A stretch of 64,000 bases of DNA from Zygaena filipendulae (Eukaryota; Arthropoda; Insecta; Lepidoptera; Zygaenidae): the NCBI GenBank assembly GCA_907165275.2, contig CAJRBF020000007.1, positions 310,001-374,000 of the forward strand, written 5' to 3'. The notes under the pieces are model-generated. The model had not been told where the DNA came from, ran no database searches, and saw only the letters and a program-made list of their open reading frames with translations. Of the stretch, positions 29,010 to 39,443 are shown piece by piece (the first letter of the stretch is position 1; the number at the start of each line of letters is the position of its first letter). A program made the position numbers and the translations under genes.

Positions 29010-29229
29010 AGCAGCTGACCTTGGATGCGGATAGTTATGGATCGATCCATGTATAAACTGCAAATGATATTTGTTAGCCTCTCGGGGATACTTAGATAGC
29101 GCAACTTCTGCCTAAGTATTGGAAGCAGGACATTATCATAAGCGGATGTTATATCGAGGAAAACACCTATGAGGTGCTCTTCTCGAGAGAACGCAGTGCG
29201 AATGTCGGTAGTGAGTATACTAAGGCTAT
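29010..29229 (-). pseudogene. Jockey LINE reverse transcriptase fragment (motif A region), copy A
   Basis: On the minus strand it reads SLSILTTDIRTAFSREEHLIG then VFLDITSAYDNVLLPILRQKL and RYLSIPERLTNIICSLYMDRS. The Asp of FLD and AYD is the motif A active site. It continues directly from GTMDS at 31337 once the inserted element is ignored. Confidence 0.85.
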
Positions 29230-31332
29230 TGTGACGCCTGTGAGGCTCACAAAAATTTTATTTTATTTAAAATATTAATTACATATAAATAATAGGTGTA
29301 TAATAGCATAAAACACTTATTATATTATGTTAAAAATGATTTAATAAACATTGCGGGTCCATATACTCACAATGTTCATTTTGTATGTTTGTACGTGAAT
29401 AACGCGGAAACTATTGTAAACAGACTTGGTTCATACGACCTAGGATGTTTATACTAGGAAATACTAACTTTGTGTTTAATTTCAGAACACCCCCCAACCC
29501 CCCTCTCAAATAGGGCGTGAGCGCACCGCCAGTATCCACGCAGGCACACACCGTCGTGGAGACGACGAGCGAGCGCGCGGACGCAGAGCGTGTGCGGGCG
29601 AACGAGCACGCAGATGCAGAGTGGTGTATAGACGAGCGAGCGCACATACAGAGGGATGTGAAGGCAATCGAGTGCGCGTAGGCGACTCGTATGTGCGCCG
29701 TGGTTGGATTGAAATATTATAAGAGAAGTCGTCACCACGAGTGTCGAGATGGAGTGTGTGGGAGTTTGAACGAGCCGACGCGCTTAGCGACATAGTCGCT
29801 CTGCGCGAAAGCCTTGTCGATGCGCAATTGCAACGGCGTCTGTGCGAAGTCGTCTCGGCGACGCGCGGCTGTAGTAACTGTGCGAAGACACCTCGTCAAC
29901 GCGCGGCTGTAATGGCGTCTGTGCGAAGACACCTTGCCAACGCGCGGCTGTAAAAGGCGTCTGTGCGAAGGTACCTTTGTAGTGACTTGTTCATTACGCT
30001 TGACTGTTCATTGCGAACAACCTTGTCGAGCAGGCGGGCGTGTAATGCGTGTGTCTGTGAGGCGGCTTGGTGGTGAGATGTTGGTGGTGCCCGAACGGCT
30101 TAACTAGTAAGGTAGCAACCGCTCTCGCTTCCGGGTGGGATCGGATTGTTGATGACTCACGTTATTGGCATTCCGGTTCTGTTCCTAGTTCTTGTGACTA
30201 GATGAAAATGAGTGTCCAAGTGGGGTTGCATGGGGATGAGGTATGATCCAAATCATCCAACACAACCTTCAAGCAGTAACACAATTGGGCTTTATGCCTT
30301 AGCTACGTGTAGCTACTATAACACAAACCTACCGACTGAAGTTATGAGGTCCGGCGAGGCTGGTCTCATTTACGTATATTTGAATTAACTTAGGGATGGT
30401 GTCGAGGTCGCGGTACTATCCGCTTTCTGGCCTCGGTCTTCGGGCTGACACGTACCCTGGGGTCTCGGTACCGCCGAATTATGGCCCCCAACGATATTGT
30501 CTGCGGACTTGGGACGTATAGTCTCTTTTGCTGGCTCCCTCTGATGGATGTCGGTCACACTATGCTACATGCATATTATTTGGAGAATCCTCTACCTTGT
30601 GCAACACAGGGGGGGGGGGGGGGGGGGTGGTAACTGCTTTTAAGCAGGTGGTTGGCCATCACCGTGGGGTAGCGCTGGACGGGGCTACGCCGCCTCTCAT
30701 AGATATTAATCTTTGGTATCTAGGAGAGCCACAATTGCACAAAGACCTAGCACTTGAACGTCGTACGGGAGGTGCTCTCATGAGCATCATATTCCTGTCT
30801 CAGAATCCTAATCGCTACTAACGTCGATAGACGGGAGTTAGCATTTATGCGAACCACCATTAACCACGGTTATCTGTCTTTGGAGTCTCTCCAACACCGG
30901 GCGAACAACGTCCAAGCAAAAGGCTGTTTAGCGAACTGGATGAAGTGAGGTCTAGCGAATAAAGTAAGGTCTGTTCGTCTATTGGAAGAGGCGACCCAAC
31001 TCAACGGACGTTGGGCGACCTAAAGATATTCCTACGGGAATACAATAATGATGATAATATGAATCTAGCACTGGGCCTGGATCCACCCAGCGAAACTATG
31101 TCAATAAATCATAAAAATTTCCTAATTGTTTTATTTAACTAAGCCTATCCAACCTAACTCGATGTAACGCAATCACGAAATCTAAAGTGTCGTATCTCAA
31201 CCTAAAAGAACTGAAGTTATTATAAACACAACGTAGAACAGGGTCTTAACTACTAGACGAAATTGGCCAAAAATGAGATGTTCAACATCTTCGATGTTGT
31301 TCGTGTAATGATGGAGGAGGGTGAAAGTTACA
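29230..31332 (+). mobile_element. Non-coding TG...CA element 1 (solo LTR or LARD-like), inserted in the LINE
   Basis: It starts TGTGACGCC, ends AAAGTTACA and is flanked by the 4-bp duplication CTAT (29226-29229 and 31333-31336). Removal restores the LINE reading GTMDS-LSILTTD. It shares terminal words, an AT-rich 5' region with CATTGCGG and an internal GCACCGCCAGTATCCACG with element 2. It also holds a 42-bp minisatellite and a run of 19 G at 30609-30627. No coding frame looks real. It may be a very long solo LTR or a large non-autonomous retrotransposon derivative. Confidence 0.78.
29832..29978 (+). repeat. GC-rich minisatellite, about 42-bp unit, 3-4 copies
   Basis: Units share GTCTGTGCGAAG and then CGCGCGGCTGTA. 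The overlapping long frames on both strands around 29411-29953 are by-products of this low-complexity GC-rich sequence. Confidence 0.8.
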
Positions 31333-31336
31333 CTAT

Positions 31337-31957
31337 CCATTGTTCCGATGCCTCTTCTAAATCCGAATTGGCTTCTAGGAAGAAGATTTTTGTTCTCCAC
31401 TATCCATTCTAGTCGGTTTTTTACAAGATGTTCCAAGATCTTAGCCATCACGGAGGACAGAGCAATGGGTCGGTAGGAGTTTGGATTATTCGGATCCTTT
31501 CCAGGCTTAATAATAGGGATGACGATTTGTTGTTTCCACGTTTGGGGAACCAGGCCTGATTGGAAGATATTGTTTATAACTTGGAGAAAGAAAATTTTGC
31601 TTGATTTTGATAGTTTTATTATGAATGAATATGGAATACCGTCAATTCCCGGTGCCGAATCTTTGACGTGGTCCAGAGCGCAGATCAATTCTTCGTATGA
31701 GAAAACATCATTCATCCTATCCTGTGAGAGAGAGGGTTGAGTATCGAGGGGAGGGAGGAGGTTCTTTTCAGGAACGAAGGGAGGAGCTAGTTTACTAACA
31801 AAGTTATGGAGCCAAGAGGAAGGGTCATTAGAGGGCGGGTTGTGGTTATCCATGAGAGACCTACGAAAGGATTTAATTTTTTTCCACACTAAGGAAGTGT
31901 GTGCACGCGGGGACAGTGATTCACAAAAATTACGCCAGCCTTGAAACTTTTTTTTTG
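31337..31957 (-). pseudogene. Jockey LINE ORF2, linker and reverse transcriptase N-terminus, copy A
   Basis: The minus strand encodes KKFQGWRNFCESLSPR, VWKKIKSFRRS, APGIDGIPYSFI, PNSYRPIALSSVMAKILEHLV and QFGFRRGIGTMDS, the standard N-terminal reverse transcriptase motifs of Jockey-like LINEs. The open frame continues past 31337 into element 1 and those residues should be ignored. Confidence 0.88.
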
Positions 31958-32025
31958 ATAGTGTAACTTACCCCCCCTCGTGCTACTTTCTCCGATCTAC
32001 TTCTTACTACGATAATCTCTAATTT

Positions 32026-32104
32026 GGCCTGATTGTCTAGTGGTTAGGACTCTAAATTCGTTGTGTGCAGTAACCTATGATTCTTTTAGGTTGAGATTGA
32101 ACTA
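32026..32104 (+). tRNA. Degenerate tRNA(His)-like sequence inside element 2, copy A
   Basis: The plus strand reads GGCC then TGATTGTCTAGTGGTTAGGAC, close to the acceptor and D-arm of a eukaryotic tRNA(His). CGTTGTG, where the GUG anticodon would sit, follows, then GTAACC and a decayed B-box (GGTTGAGATTGAAC). Pairing of the acceptor stem is lost, so it is not a functional tRNA. It may be a SINE head or a captured reverse transcript. Confidence 0.5.
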
Positions 32105-32279
32105 TAGTCTTAGTATTTGCATCATAGTTTTTTAGTTTGGTTCAGTTTATAGCTAAGATTCTAAAGTTAATACATGAACGATCTCTAATTTATGCTTAGC
32201 GAATACACGGACGGTTTTAGATTAGTACACGGACGAATCCCTATTTTTATTGCTTTCGTGCGACCTCTTTCCTAACTTT

Positions 32280-32360
32280 AGGTGGATGATCTATTTTTAA
32301 TTCATCTATGTGGATGATCTACTTTTAGTTTATTTATGTGGATGATCTAGTTTTGTTAGT
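32280..32360 (+). repeat. Short tandem repeat, about 27-bp unit, three copies
   Basis: Copies share the words GTGGATGATCTA and TTTTTA/TTTTAGTT. They lie inside element 2 and recur in copy B near 61442-61522. Confidence 0.75.
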
Positions 32361-34702
32361 TTGTTTGTGACGACCTGCCTCCCTAACATTATATCGATGT
32401 TCTATTTTATTAGTTTGTTTACCGGCCTAATTCATTAGTTTATATTGACGACCTAATCTATTGCTTGTAGGCTAAGTTTGAATAATCTTGACCCTAATGT
32501 TTGTCTATCTCTACAATTTGTTTTAGTTTGTGTTTGTCGGTTTCACCCCGGTCAACATCTCGTCAAAAGCTACCATTCCTGGCTCAGATGGCTCAGACAT
32601 TGCCAGGACGCATAAATATATTTAATAAACCACCCAGACGATTCTATTCCAAGGTCGACCAGATTTTGTCCCCTCAGCATGATGCAAGCATTGGCCACAG
32701 GAACCTCAAGTACTACGTGAAATGATTGTTGGCACTGCAACCAATCCCGACGCCAAGCCGAAGGTAAGGCTTCCAGTTAATACATAAGTATTCGCCGGAA
32801 GGTGGTATAGCCCCTCCTGCGCTATTCCATGGTGATGACCATCCAGCACAATGCCTTCGTCACCTCCCCCAACCTGTTTCACAAGGTAGAGGATCATTCT
32901 AGATGGTTACATCTAAGATCATTCACCAGCGTCCATTTCAGGAATCCAGTGAGGAGACTGTACGTCCCCAGTCCGAAGACTACCGCCGCGTTGGAGCCAT
33001 GGTGAGCCCTTGAATATGTGCCAGCCCGAAGACCAGGGTTGGGTGGGACCACCACAAACCAAACCCCAGCACAGTGATCCAAAATTGTATGTGTGTGTTG
33101 TCGGAGACCAATCTCTCCCTGGAACCTGGAACTTCAGCTGATGAACTCTCTGTCATACTGCAAGCAGTGAGGCCGTAGCCTAGCCGTAGCTGTAGAGTTG
33201 AATGGCTCTCTCTCCCCTGTGAACCCACTCGGGCATCCAACTCGTTCTGCCACATCAGAACATTGGCAAGCACATCGTGTTGAAAAACACAAAGGTTGCC
33301 GAGAATCTAGCGTCAGCGACGAGGTCGCCAACAGCCGATCCCCCAGCCTCTGCACAACGGTCTCGATCGCAAAGCAAAGGGACCTACGTAAGCATACATG
33401 TGGTTGCGAGTCACAGTAGCTCCAGTCTGTCTCCGCAGCCAACAATCGAGCCACAGAGCGTATTGGCCCATCAGTAATGTTTATAATAAAAAGAAAGGTA
33501 AAACAGAAAGAAGAGCGAACAACCCTTCCCTGGTGTAGGAGAGGGCTGGCATCTCCAGTCAGCCGCATCGGTGATATGTAGATTGAATAACACGGAAGGC
33601 GTTGTTATTCAAAGTAAGGTACAAGGCGCACAACGAAACTCGTCACGGCGCAGATGACTCAAGGCGCGGATTTTTACCCATCTACGCCATCATACGCTCG
33701 CGACGTGCAATGTCCAACCGTTCAAGATTAGAGTTCCGTTTGCTTCGAGCCTATTTGGTACTGTGATTTGAAGATCCTTCCTCGTGACTAATGTTTTCAG
33801 GTCTACGCTCGAGATATCCTAACGGACGTCAAGTGCACTGACAGACCTTCGCACAAAAACATTAAACCACTCTGCGCTATCGCTCGCTCAACAAGACTAT
33901 TCGTAACGAACCGTCTTTTGTAATGATAAAATCAATACAAATATTCTACTCAAAGCATCTCGTTCACGAGGCACATCGGCCCACATACGCTTTCATGCGA
34001 CCACCAAGTATCACAATCGCGCATGCTCGCCTCTGCACAACGCAATCAGGACACAATGCGTAATGACGAAACTTTCAGGTCGCGTGTACGAATCCTTGCA
34101 CAAACCGATAAATCGTTCTGCGCGCAGACCGCTCGACCACGACGTACTTTGCATGAATATTATTTATTAAAAAATTTGTATGAGAAAATAAATTTTATGT
34201 TTGATAAATGTGCAATAATATTATATTTATTGTCCCTTAGACGTTCCCTCCCCATCGCATTCGTTTATTATTACACTATTATCAATTTACTTTCCCAACA
34301 AACTTTTGTCGTCAGGACATTTTTTACCTCCGTATTCCCCGTAGATATACGGCTCGTGGATACTGGCGGTGCGTTCGGCCCTGTATTCCGAGACGCCTGC
34401 ATGGGGGGATTCGCGTTTTCTAACTTGCTCCTATACTCTCGAAATTCAATATACATTTGGTATTCCCTAATACAAGCACTTTCCTTCATATAATATTTTG
34501 TCCTAACTTCTTTAGTTTAGGAGTTATTATTGATAAACGTACTAAAATTTGTTTTTGATGTAATTTGTACCGCAATGTCCTCTAAGATGTTTTAAATGTA
34601 ATTTTATAGGTGTATTTTATTATCTTCTATACTTTAATAATTATTTAAGATTTTAATTATAACCAAAAAATTTTTGTAGGACCTTATGGGTCGTCACAAT
34701 AG

Positions 34703-35690
34703 CAGTCGCTTTGTGCGGGCAGAGGTTCGCTGGAAATTTAGGTAGTTCTCCATACTCAAAGTAGATGAAAACTGTTGCTCCGCTTGGTTCCGAAGTTTGA
34801 CGCTAGCTGTGCATTCGGAGTCCCACCATGGGGGCGATGAAATTTTACCACGGGCCGAGTTTTTACATGGAATCGATTCTTCTGCCGCTGATAGTAACAT
34901 GGTGGTGAACACACTGTAGAGGCCAATAAAATTTTCATTTGAAACTGGCGGAAGGGTTTTTATTTTATTGTCTACTGACTGAGAAAATTTTTCCTAGTCG
35001 GCCTGGGGAAGTCTGAATTTCAGGAGGGGAGACACGTCTGGAATTTGGGGAGGGGATCGAATGAGAGTAGTCAGTATTGGAAAGTGATCACTACCATGGG
35101 AGTTTGATAGGACTCTCCAAGAAAGAGAGGATGTAAGGGAAGGGGAAGACAGGGTAAGGTCTGGAATGCTAATATTTTGGGAGGGAGAAGTTCTGCGGGT
35201 AGCTGATCCATCATTTAAAATGCAGAGGTTATTACTGTCCAGAAGGTCTAGGAGGTGTGTAGAAACCGAGTCACAACAGTGGGAGCCCCAAAGAGTGTGC
35301 CTGCAGTTAAAATCACCTTGAATGATAAGGGGGGAGGGGAGTGAGAAGAGGAGGGAGCTAAGTTCAGAAAGTATGTTTTGATTGGGATGCGGGATATATA
35401 TGGACACAAATGTTATATTGATTAATCTTATGGCCACTATGTGGAGGCCAGGGTTGTGGGATGGGATTGGAATTTGGGAATAGGTGAGGGTCTTATTCAC
35501 GAGAATACAGCAGCCAGCCCATCCGTCATCCCTGTCATCTCGGAGGCATGAGTATCCCTGGATTCTGAAGCGAACCGAAGGTTTAAGCCATGTCTCCAAA
35601 ATTGAGACGACATATGGGTTGAATTTATTAATCAGGAAAATTAGTTCGGGTTTTTTTTTGGCTAATGTTTCTGGCGTTCCACTGTAAAAA
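34703..35690 (-). pseudogene. Jockey LINE ORF2, endonuclease part, frameshifted
   Basis: The minus strand encodes an APE-type endonuclease: ILETWLKPSVRFRIQGY, then RDDRDDGWAGCCILV, QGDFNCRHTLWGS and NSHGSDHFPI with its SDH-type active site. The start of the protein (WNARNISQ) is in another frame: a run of nine A (plus-strand T at 35651-35659) is one base too long for the family reading. The frame after NDGSATRR and SDHFPI continues past 34994 only with further breaks (WWDSECTASVKLRNQAE near 34830) and then meets element 2. Confidence 0.85.
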
Positions 35691-35691
35691 G

Positions 35692-37095
35692 TTAAGAAGA
35701 GGGATGAAGGTAAGAGCTAAGAAGAGAAGTAATAAGTTGTTGTAGCATATTCAGAACATTGTACGGTATAGTTTCGCCAAATTTGGAGAAGATGTTGATA
35801 AGTGTTTCTGAGAGTAATTCAGCGAGATTATCGTTCTTTGGGGCATCATTTGACGAATTATTATTATTAAGAGCGCAACCATTGGGGAGTTGGGAAGGAA
35901 AAGAAGCTGTGATTGCATTATGGGCAAGGGTATCGTAACCTTTCCCTAATTCTGGTTGTGGCCGCCTTTGGGAGTACACGGTTTTTTTGTATGACACAGT
36001 TGGGGGAGCTGTTGAGAGAGTTTTTGAGATAAGAGGGGGGGATGGAAGCTGGGGAGTTGAGATCGGCTGGAGGAGAGGTCGGTGGGAGTTAGTGACATCA
36101 GAATATGATGTTCTCACTGGACGGAATCTTCTGGATGCCTCAACATAGCTTATATTTTCATCAGACATTACCATTTTAATGCTCTTTTATCTAGAGTGTT
36201 CAGGACACGATTTATTGGTGGCAAAATGACTACCTGAGCATAAGACACATGATATACTGGTATCCGGGGCAGGACAACTTTCTCCTGAGTGCTTCTGGGC
36301 ACACCGAAAACAACGGGGGCCTGAGCGGCACTGCGAAAGGACATGTCCGAAGCGACAACAGTTGTAGCACTGTATGATTGGGAGTTGATAGGTATCTACA
36401 GGCAAGGACATGTTGAAGCAGAAAACCCTTTCCGGAAGTGATTGTCCTAAGAAAGTCAGTACTACCGTAGTGGAGGGGTCCCACTGAGTCTTACCATCGA
36501 CAATATTTTTTTTGTTCAGTCGTCTAGCCTTAATAACAGGGCCGTTGTTAAGGGGGCATTGTAAGGAAGTGATCAGCTCCTCTAGTGTCCACTCAGTAGG
36601 GATGTGGCGAACCACTCCCATACGGGTTATTTGAAATCGAGGAATATGGGCTTCTAAGTTGTGTGATTTTAAGAAAGGATTGCTTAAAAAAGAGTTGGCA
36701 TCGTTAGCTGTTTTGAAATTTATTGAGATTCTGTTTCTACCAATAGATTTGATTTCGTCTATACCAGGAATGTTGTTATTATATATTATTTGCGCAAGTT
36801 TCAAGGCTCTGATAGAGTTAGTCACATTTGAATTATCACTCTCAGTGCGAGTCACATGGACGATGTAAGGGGCATTATCAGAGGATGTATATTTTAAATC
36901 AGAGTCAGTTTTGTAACCAGGTCTTGTATAAGTATGTTGTATCGAGGCAGATGGGGAAGATGTTTTTTTAGCACTTATGTCGTCAGCAGACGGGGCCGGA
37001 CGTTTTTGAGCAGATTTAGTCCCTTGAGAGCGTTCTGAATCCATGCTAACTATGATTCCGCCCCTATCGGGGGGTTCATCCGCATCTGTATCCAT
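35692..37095 (-). pseudogene. Jockey LINE ORF1 (Gag-like), one premature stop
   Basis: The frame from 37095 has an RRM-like middle region (FKTANDANSFLSNPF, RMGVVRHIPTEWTLEELI) and three zinc knuckles: CYNCCRFGHVLSQC, CFRCAQKHSGESC and CVLCSGSHFATNKSC. At 36187 a TAA interrupts it, but the same frame continues for another 160 residues (MVMSDENISYVEAS...) to 35692. A single base change of a Gln codon would explain the stop. The protein would coat LINE RNA. It lies only in the left copy of the duplicated region as far as the window shows. Confidence 0.85.
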
Positions 37096-37330
37096 AACAA
37101 ATTAGGTATAATACGTACCTTTCACCAAACTAACACAACCAGTACTAACTACTATAATTAAAAACAATGTAATACAGAGTTTCAGTGACTTTTTAAAGGA
37201 ATAACAAAAGATAAACACAAAAATTACCCGAGCACGTGTCTTAACCAATACACTAGCGGGCAGCTCTAATAATGTGTTAGCGTTTGTATTTTTAATACCG
37301 CTGGCACTGACAGTGACAGGTGACATAAAA

Positions 37331-37704
37331 CGTCATGTGACAGGTGTCAGGCATAGAAGCTGTCAACGGTGAGTGAGATTGTCATTGTTGGTTTGTGAAT
37401 TTGGCGCGAGTGGATGACTCGCGCGCTTTCTTTGTGAAACAGTAATTAGAACAATTGCTTAATGTATTAATCGAGTATTATTTGTTAACATTTCAGAAGT
37501 GCGATGAAGGAACCAAACACCCATGGTCAGGACTAAGGCGCTTCTGTGCAATTTGTGCTTGTGCATCACACACAGGCGCCAGGCGCAGACAATGGTCGCG
37601 AAGGTGCTGCCCAGCGCATCTAGATTCTCAAGGCGCCAGGCGCAGACCGTGGTAGCGACGGTGCTGCCCAGCGCATCTAGATTCCCAAGGTGCGGTCTAA
37701 CGAC
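37331..37704. other. Spacer with a 57-bp tandem duplication
   Basis: Two GC-rich 57-base units (37574-37630 and 37631-37687) start GGCGCCAGGCGCAGAC and contain GGTGCTGCCCAGCGC. The rest is AT-rich without a gene. Confidence 0.75.
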
Positions 37705-38451
37705 AAAACATACGACCGGAAAACCAAGTTAATCTGGTATGTACTTATCTAACATACCTATACAGGAGTATTTACTGAATAAGTAAACGCTGGATGAGTC
37801 TTTGTTCTCGATTCTTGATACAAACTTTATGTGCTTACACAATATCCATAGTTAAATTTATTGATACACAGCGGTATTTACAGAATACGTAAACGTTGGA
37901 TTATTCCTTCTTTTTAGTAGTAATACAGTATAAGTTTCAGAAACTGACGGCCGCACTCAGAGTCGACTTTAATGATTACTTAGTTAAGTATAGATTTTTA
38001 AAACAAAAACTTTTTATTAAACTTGTCTGGTTGCGGCAGTTTTGTTTTAAAAATCTATACTTAACTAAGTAACCATTAAAGTCGACTCTGAGTGCGGCGG
38101 TAAGTATATAGTTAAAATTGATATCTACCCACATAGCAGTGTTTACTGATAAAACATACGACCGGAAGACCAAATTAATCTGGTATGTACTTATCTAACA
38201 TATCTATACAGCGGTATTTACTGAATATGTAAACGCTGGATGAGTCTTTGTTCTCGATTCTTGATACAAACTTTATATGCTTACACAATATGCATAGTTA
38301 AATTTATTGATACATAGCGGTATTTACAGAATATGTAAACGCTGAATTATTCCTTCTTTTTAGTAGTCATACAGTATAAGTTTCAGACACTAAGTATATA
38401 GTTAAAATTGATACCTACCCACATAGCAGTGTTTACTGATATAAATGTTGA
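37705..38451 (+). repeat. Direct repeat of about 300 bp in tandem, one copy carrying a fold-back insertion
   Basis: The sequence beginning AAAACATACGACCGG at 37705 recurs at 38151, an offset of 446 bases. Within each copy there is a further internal duplication of GCGGTATTTAC followed by GAATA and GTAAACG. The first copy is lengthened by the fold-back element at 37948-38100. Confidence 0.85.
37948..38100. mobile_element. Fold-back MITE-like element, about 153 bp
   Basis: Two inverted arms of about 60 bases, starting CCGCACTCAGAGTCGAC and running through TTAGTTAAGTATAGA, surround a loop of about 30 bases. It interrupts one of two tandem repeats at a site that is intact in the other copy (GACACTAAGTATA), so the insertion is directly visible. 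The flanks TGA/TAA suggest a TNA-type duplication, but this is weak. Confidence 0.78.
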
Positions 38452-39149
38452 ACTTTTCCTTTTTCTGAAAGTCATGGTGCAAGTTAATAGTTTGAATTTT
38501 GAGGATTTGTTACTGTTATTTTTTTGAGTTAACATGTAACTGAAATAGTTCGAAAACAGAATTATTACCCTATTACTAAATGTTAGTTTTCTCTTGTGCT
38601 CATGGCCCTCATGCTGATAGCATTTTGCCAGCTCTGATACCCTATAGTTAGTTTTGTTAGCACACCTACCTGCTATTTGAATGAACCTTAAGACGATCGT
38701 GTGTGTGCAAATTTTCATACAAAAAGCCAAACCGTTTATCTCCCCTTAAACATAGACCAATTTTGATGATTTTTTTACATGTTATTGATGTATTGGATAA
38801 CTAGGGCTGTACGTTTTGATTTTAAAGAAATATTCCTTATAACAAAAGTTATTAGCATCTCAATATCCATATTTTTTACAAAAAATCTTCCTCGAGCTTT
38901 TTAATTTATTAAAGTTAAACTAAACCGAATTACTAAATTAGAAAAACGTACAGCCCTAGATTAAGGTGTACTGAATCGAATGACACCAAAATTGTCTCAT
39001 TTAGTGAAGGTTTAGGGGGGTAGAAACAGTTTGGCCCGAAACAATATTTCAGAAGGAAAAAGTAGGCACTCGCCTCTAGGTCCTGCAAGTCTCTCTATCG
39101 CACGATACGGGTCGGGGGGCAGGGCCCGGTAGGAGCATTGTGTAGTGTG
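38452..39149. other. Spacer containing a second MITE-like element
   Basis: No coding region is convincing. The inverted pair described at 38801-38959 is the main structure, and a GC-rich patch lies at 39108-39150. Confidence 0.45.
38801..38959. mobile_element. MITE-like element with 17-bp terminal inverted repeats
   Basis: CTAGGGCTGTACGTTTT at 38801-38817 is the exact inverse of 38943-38959. The 125 bases between are AT-rich and non-coding. No clear TSD is visible. Confidence 0.65.
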
Positions 39150-39154
39150 GGTAG

Positions 39155-39413
39155 TGTATACGCACAAGATTGGAATTTCATATATAATGAAACTCAAGTA
39201 TTTAGTATAAGTTTTTAATGCTAATGTAATATTCAATTTAGACTGTAGAACAAAGAAAGGTCGTGTCCTTTCGCTGGACGTATGCAACCGAAGTGAATAA
39301 TAATTTTTACTATCGACGCAACGGTCAATTTATATTTTGGATAAATCTCGATGGTAGGTAGGTGCCTCGCAAATATTACTGGTTGCTATTCTTCTGCTTA
39401 AGGCGCTTTAACA
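39155..39413 (-). repeat. 3' LTR of the BEL element (259 bp)
   Basis: It matches 42215-42479 closely throughout. On the minus strand it reads TGTTAAAGC to its end CGTATACA. Confidence 0.9.
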
Positions 39414-39443
39414 TAAACTCCCCCCCTTGAAAGACCTGGGCTT

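Larger units (their letters stand above)
31962..34698 (-). mobile_element. Non-coding TG...CA element 2, inserted in the LINE
   Basis: On the minus strand it begins TGTGACGACCC and ends GGGTAAGTTACA. It is flanked by ATAG on the plus strand (31958-31961 and 34699-34702), i.e. CTAT in its own orientation, the same duplication as element 1. Shared words with element 1 show they are one family. It includes a tRNA-like remnant, a short tandem repeat and many short frames that I do not believe. At 2737 bp it is long for a solo LTR. Confidence 0.78.
26173..34838. repeat. Large duplicated block, copy A
   Basis: It begins TGGTGAAGCGCC and matches 55325-64000 almost base for base (offset 29152, then 29162 after a small indel near 26911). 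Observed differences are that indel and one-base changes in C and G homopolymers (near 28657 and 28999). It contains LTR-like non-coding DNA, a Gypsy pol fragment and most of a Jockey LINE with two inserted elements. The true right end lies beyond what the window can show. Confidence 0.95.
28990..37330 (-). mobile_element. Jockey-type LINE, decayed and carrying two insertions
   Basis: Reading the minus strand: 5' region from about 37330, ORF1 37095-35692, ORF2 endonuclease 35690-34703, insertion 34698-31962, ORF2 linker and reverse transcriptase start 31957-31337, insertion 31332-29230, reverse transcriptase motif A region 29229 to about 29010. The junctions restore continuous protein motifs when the two insertions and one TSD copy each are removed. 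The 3' part of the reverse transcriptase is missing. Class call rests on motif style and is less sure than the LINE identity. Confidence 0.8.

Noticed and set aside
29411..29953. Cluster of overlapping ORFs on both strands (and the copies at 58573-59115)
   Set aside because: They read a GC-rich minisatellite inside a non-coding element and are rich in Arg/Ser/Ala with no domain.
30528..30821. 97-aa ORF spanning a poly-Gly run
   Set aside because: The frame passes through a 19-base G homopolymer and is not protein-like elsewhere.
31197..31889. Considered whether isolated reverse transcriptase ORFs were retron- or DGR-like
   Set aside because: Motifs and flanking endonuclease and zinc-knuckle ORFs show an ordinary LINE.
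33134..33568. 144-aa minus-strand ORF in element 2
   Set aside because: No recognisable motif, and overlapping frames on both strands are equally long.
26173..34838. Block A and B as a single giant LTR pair of one BEL element
   Set aside because: An LTR of at least 8.7 kb containing a LINE and two other elements would make an implausibly large retrotransposon; tandem duplication or assembly duplication is simpler.
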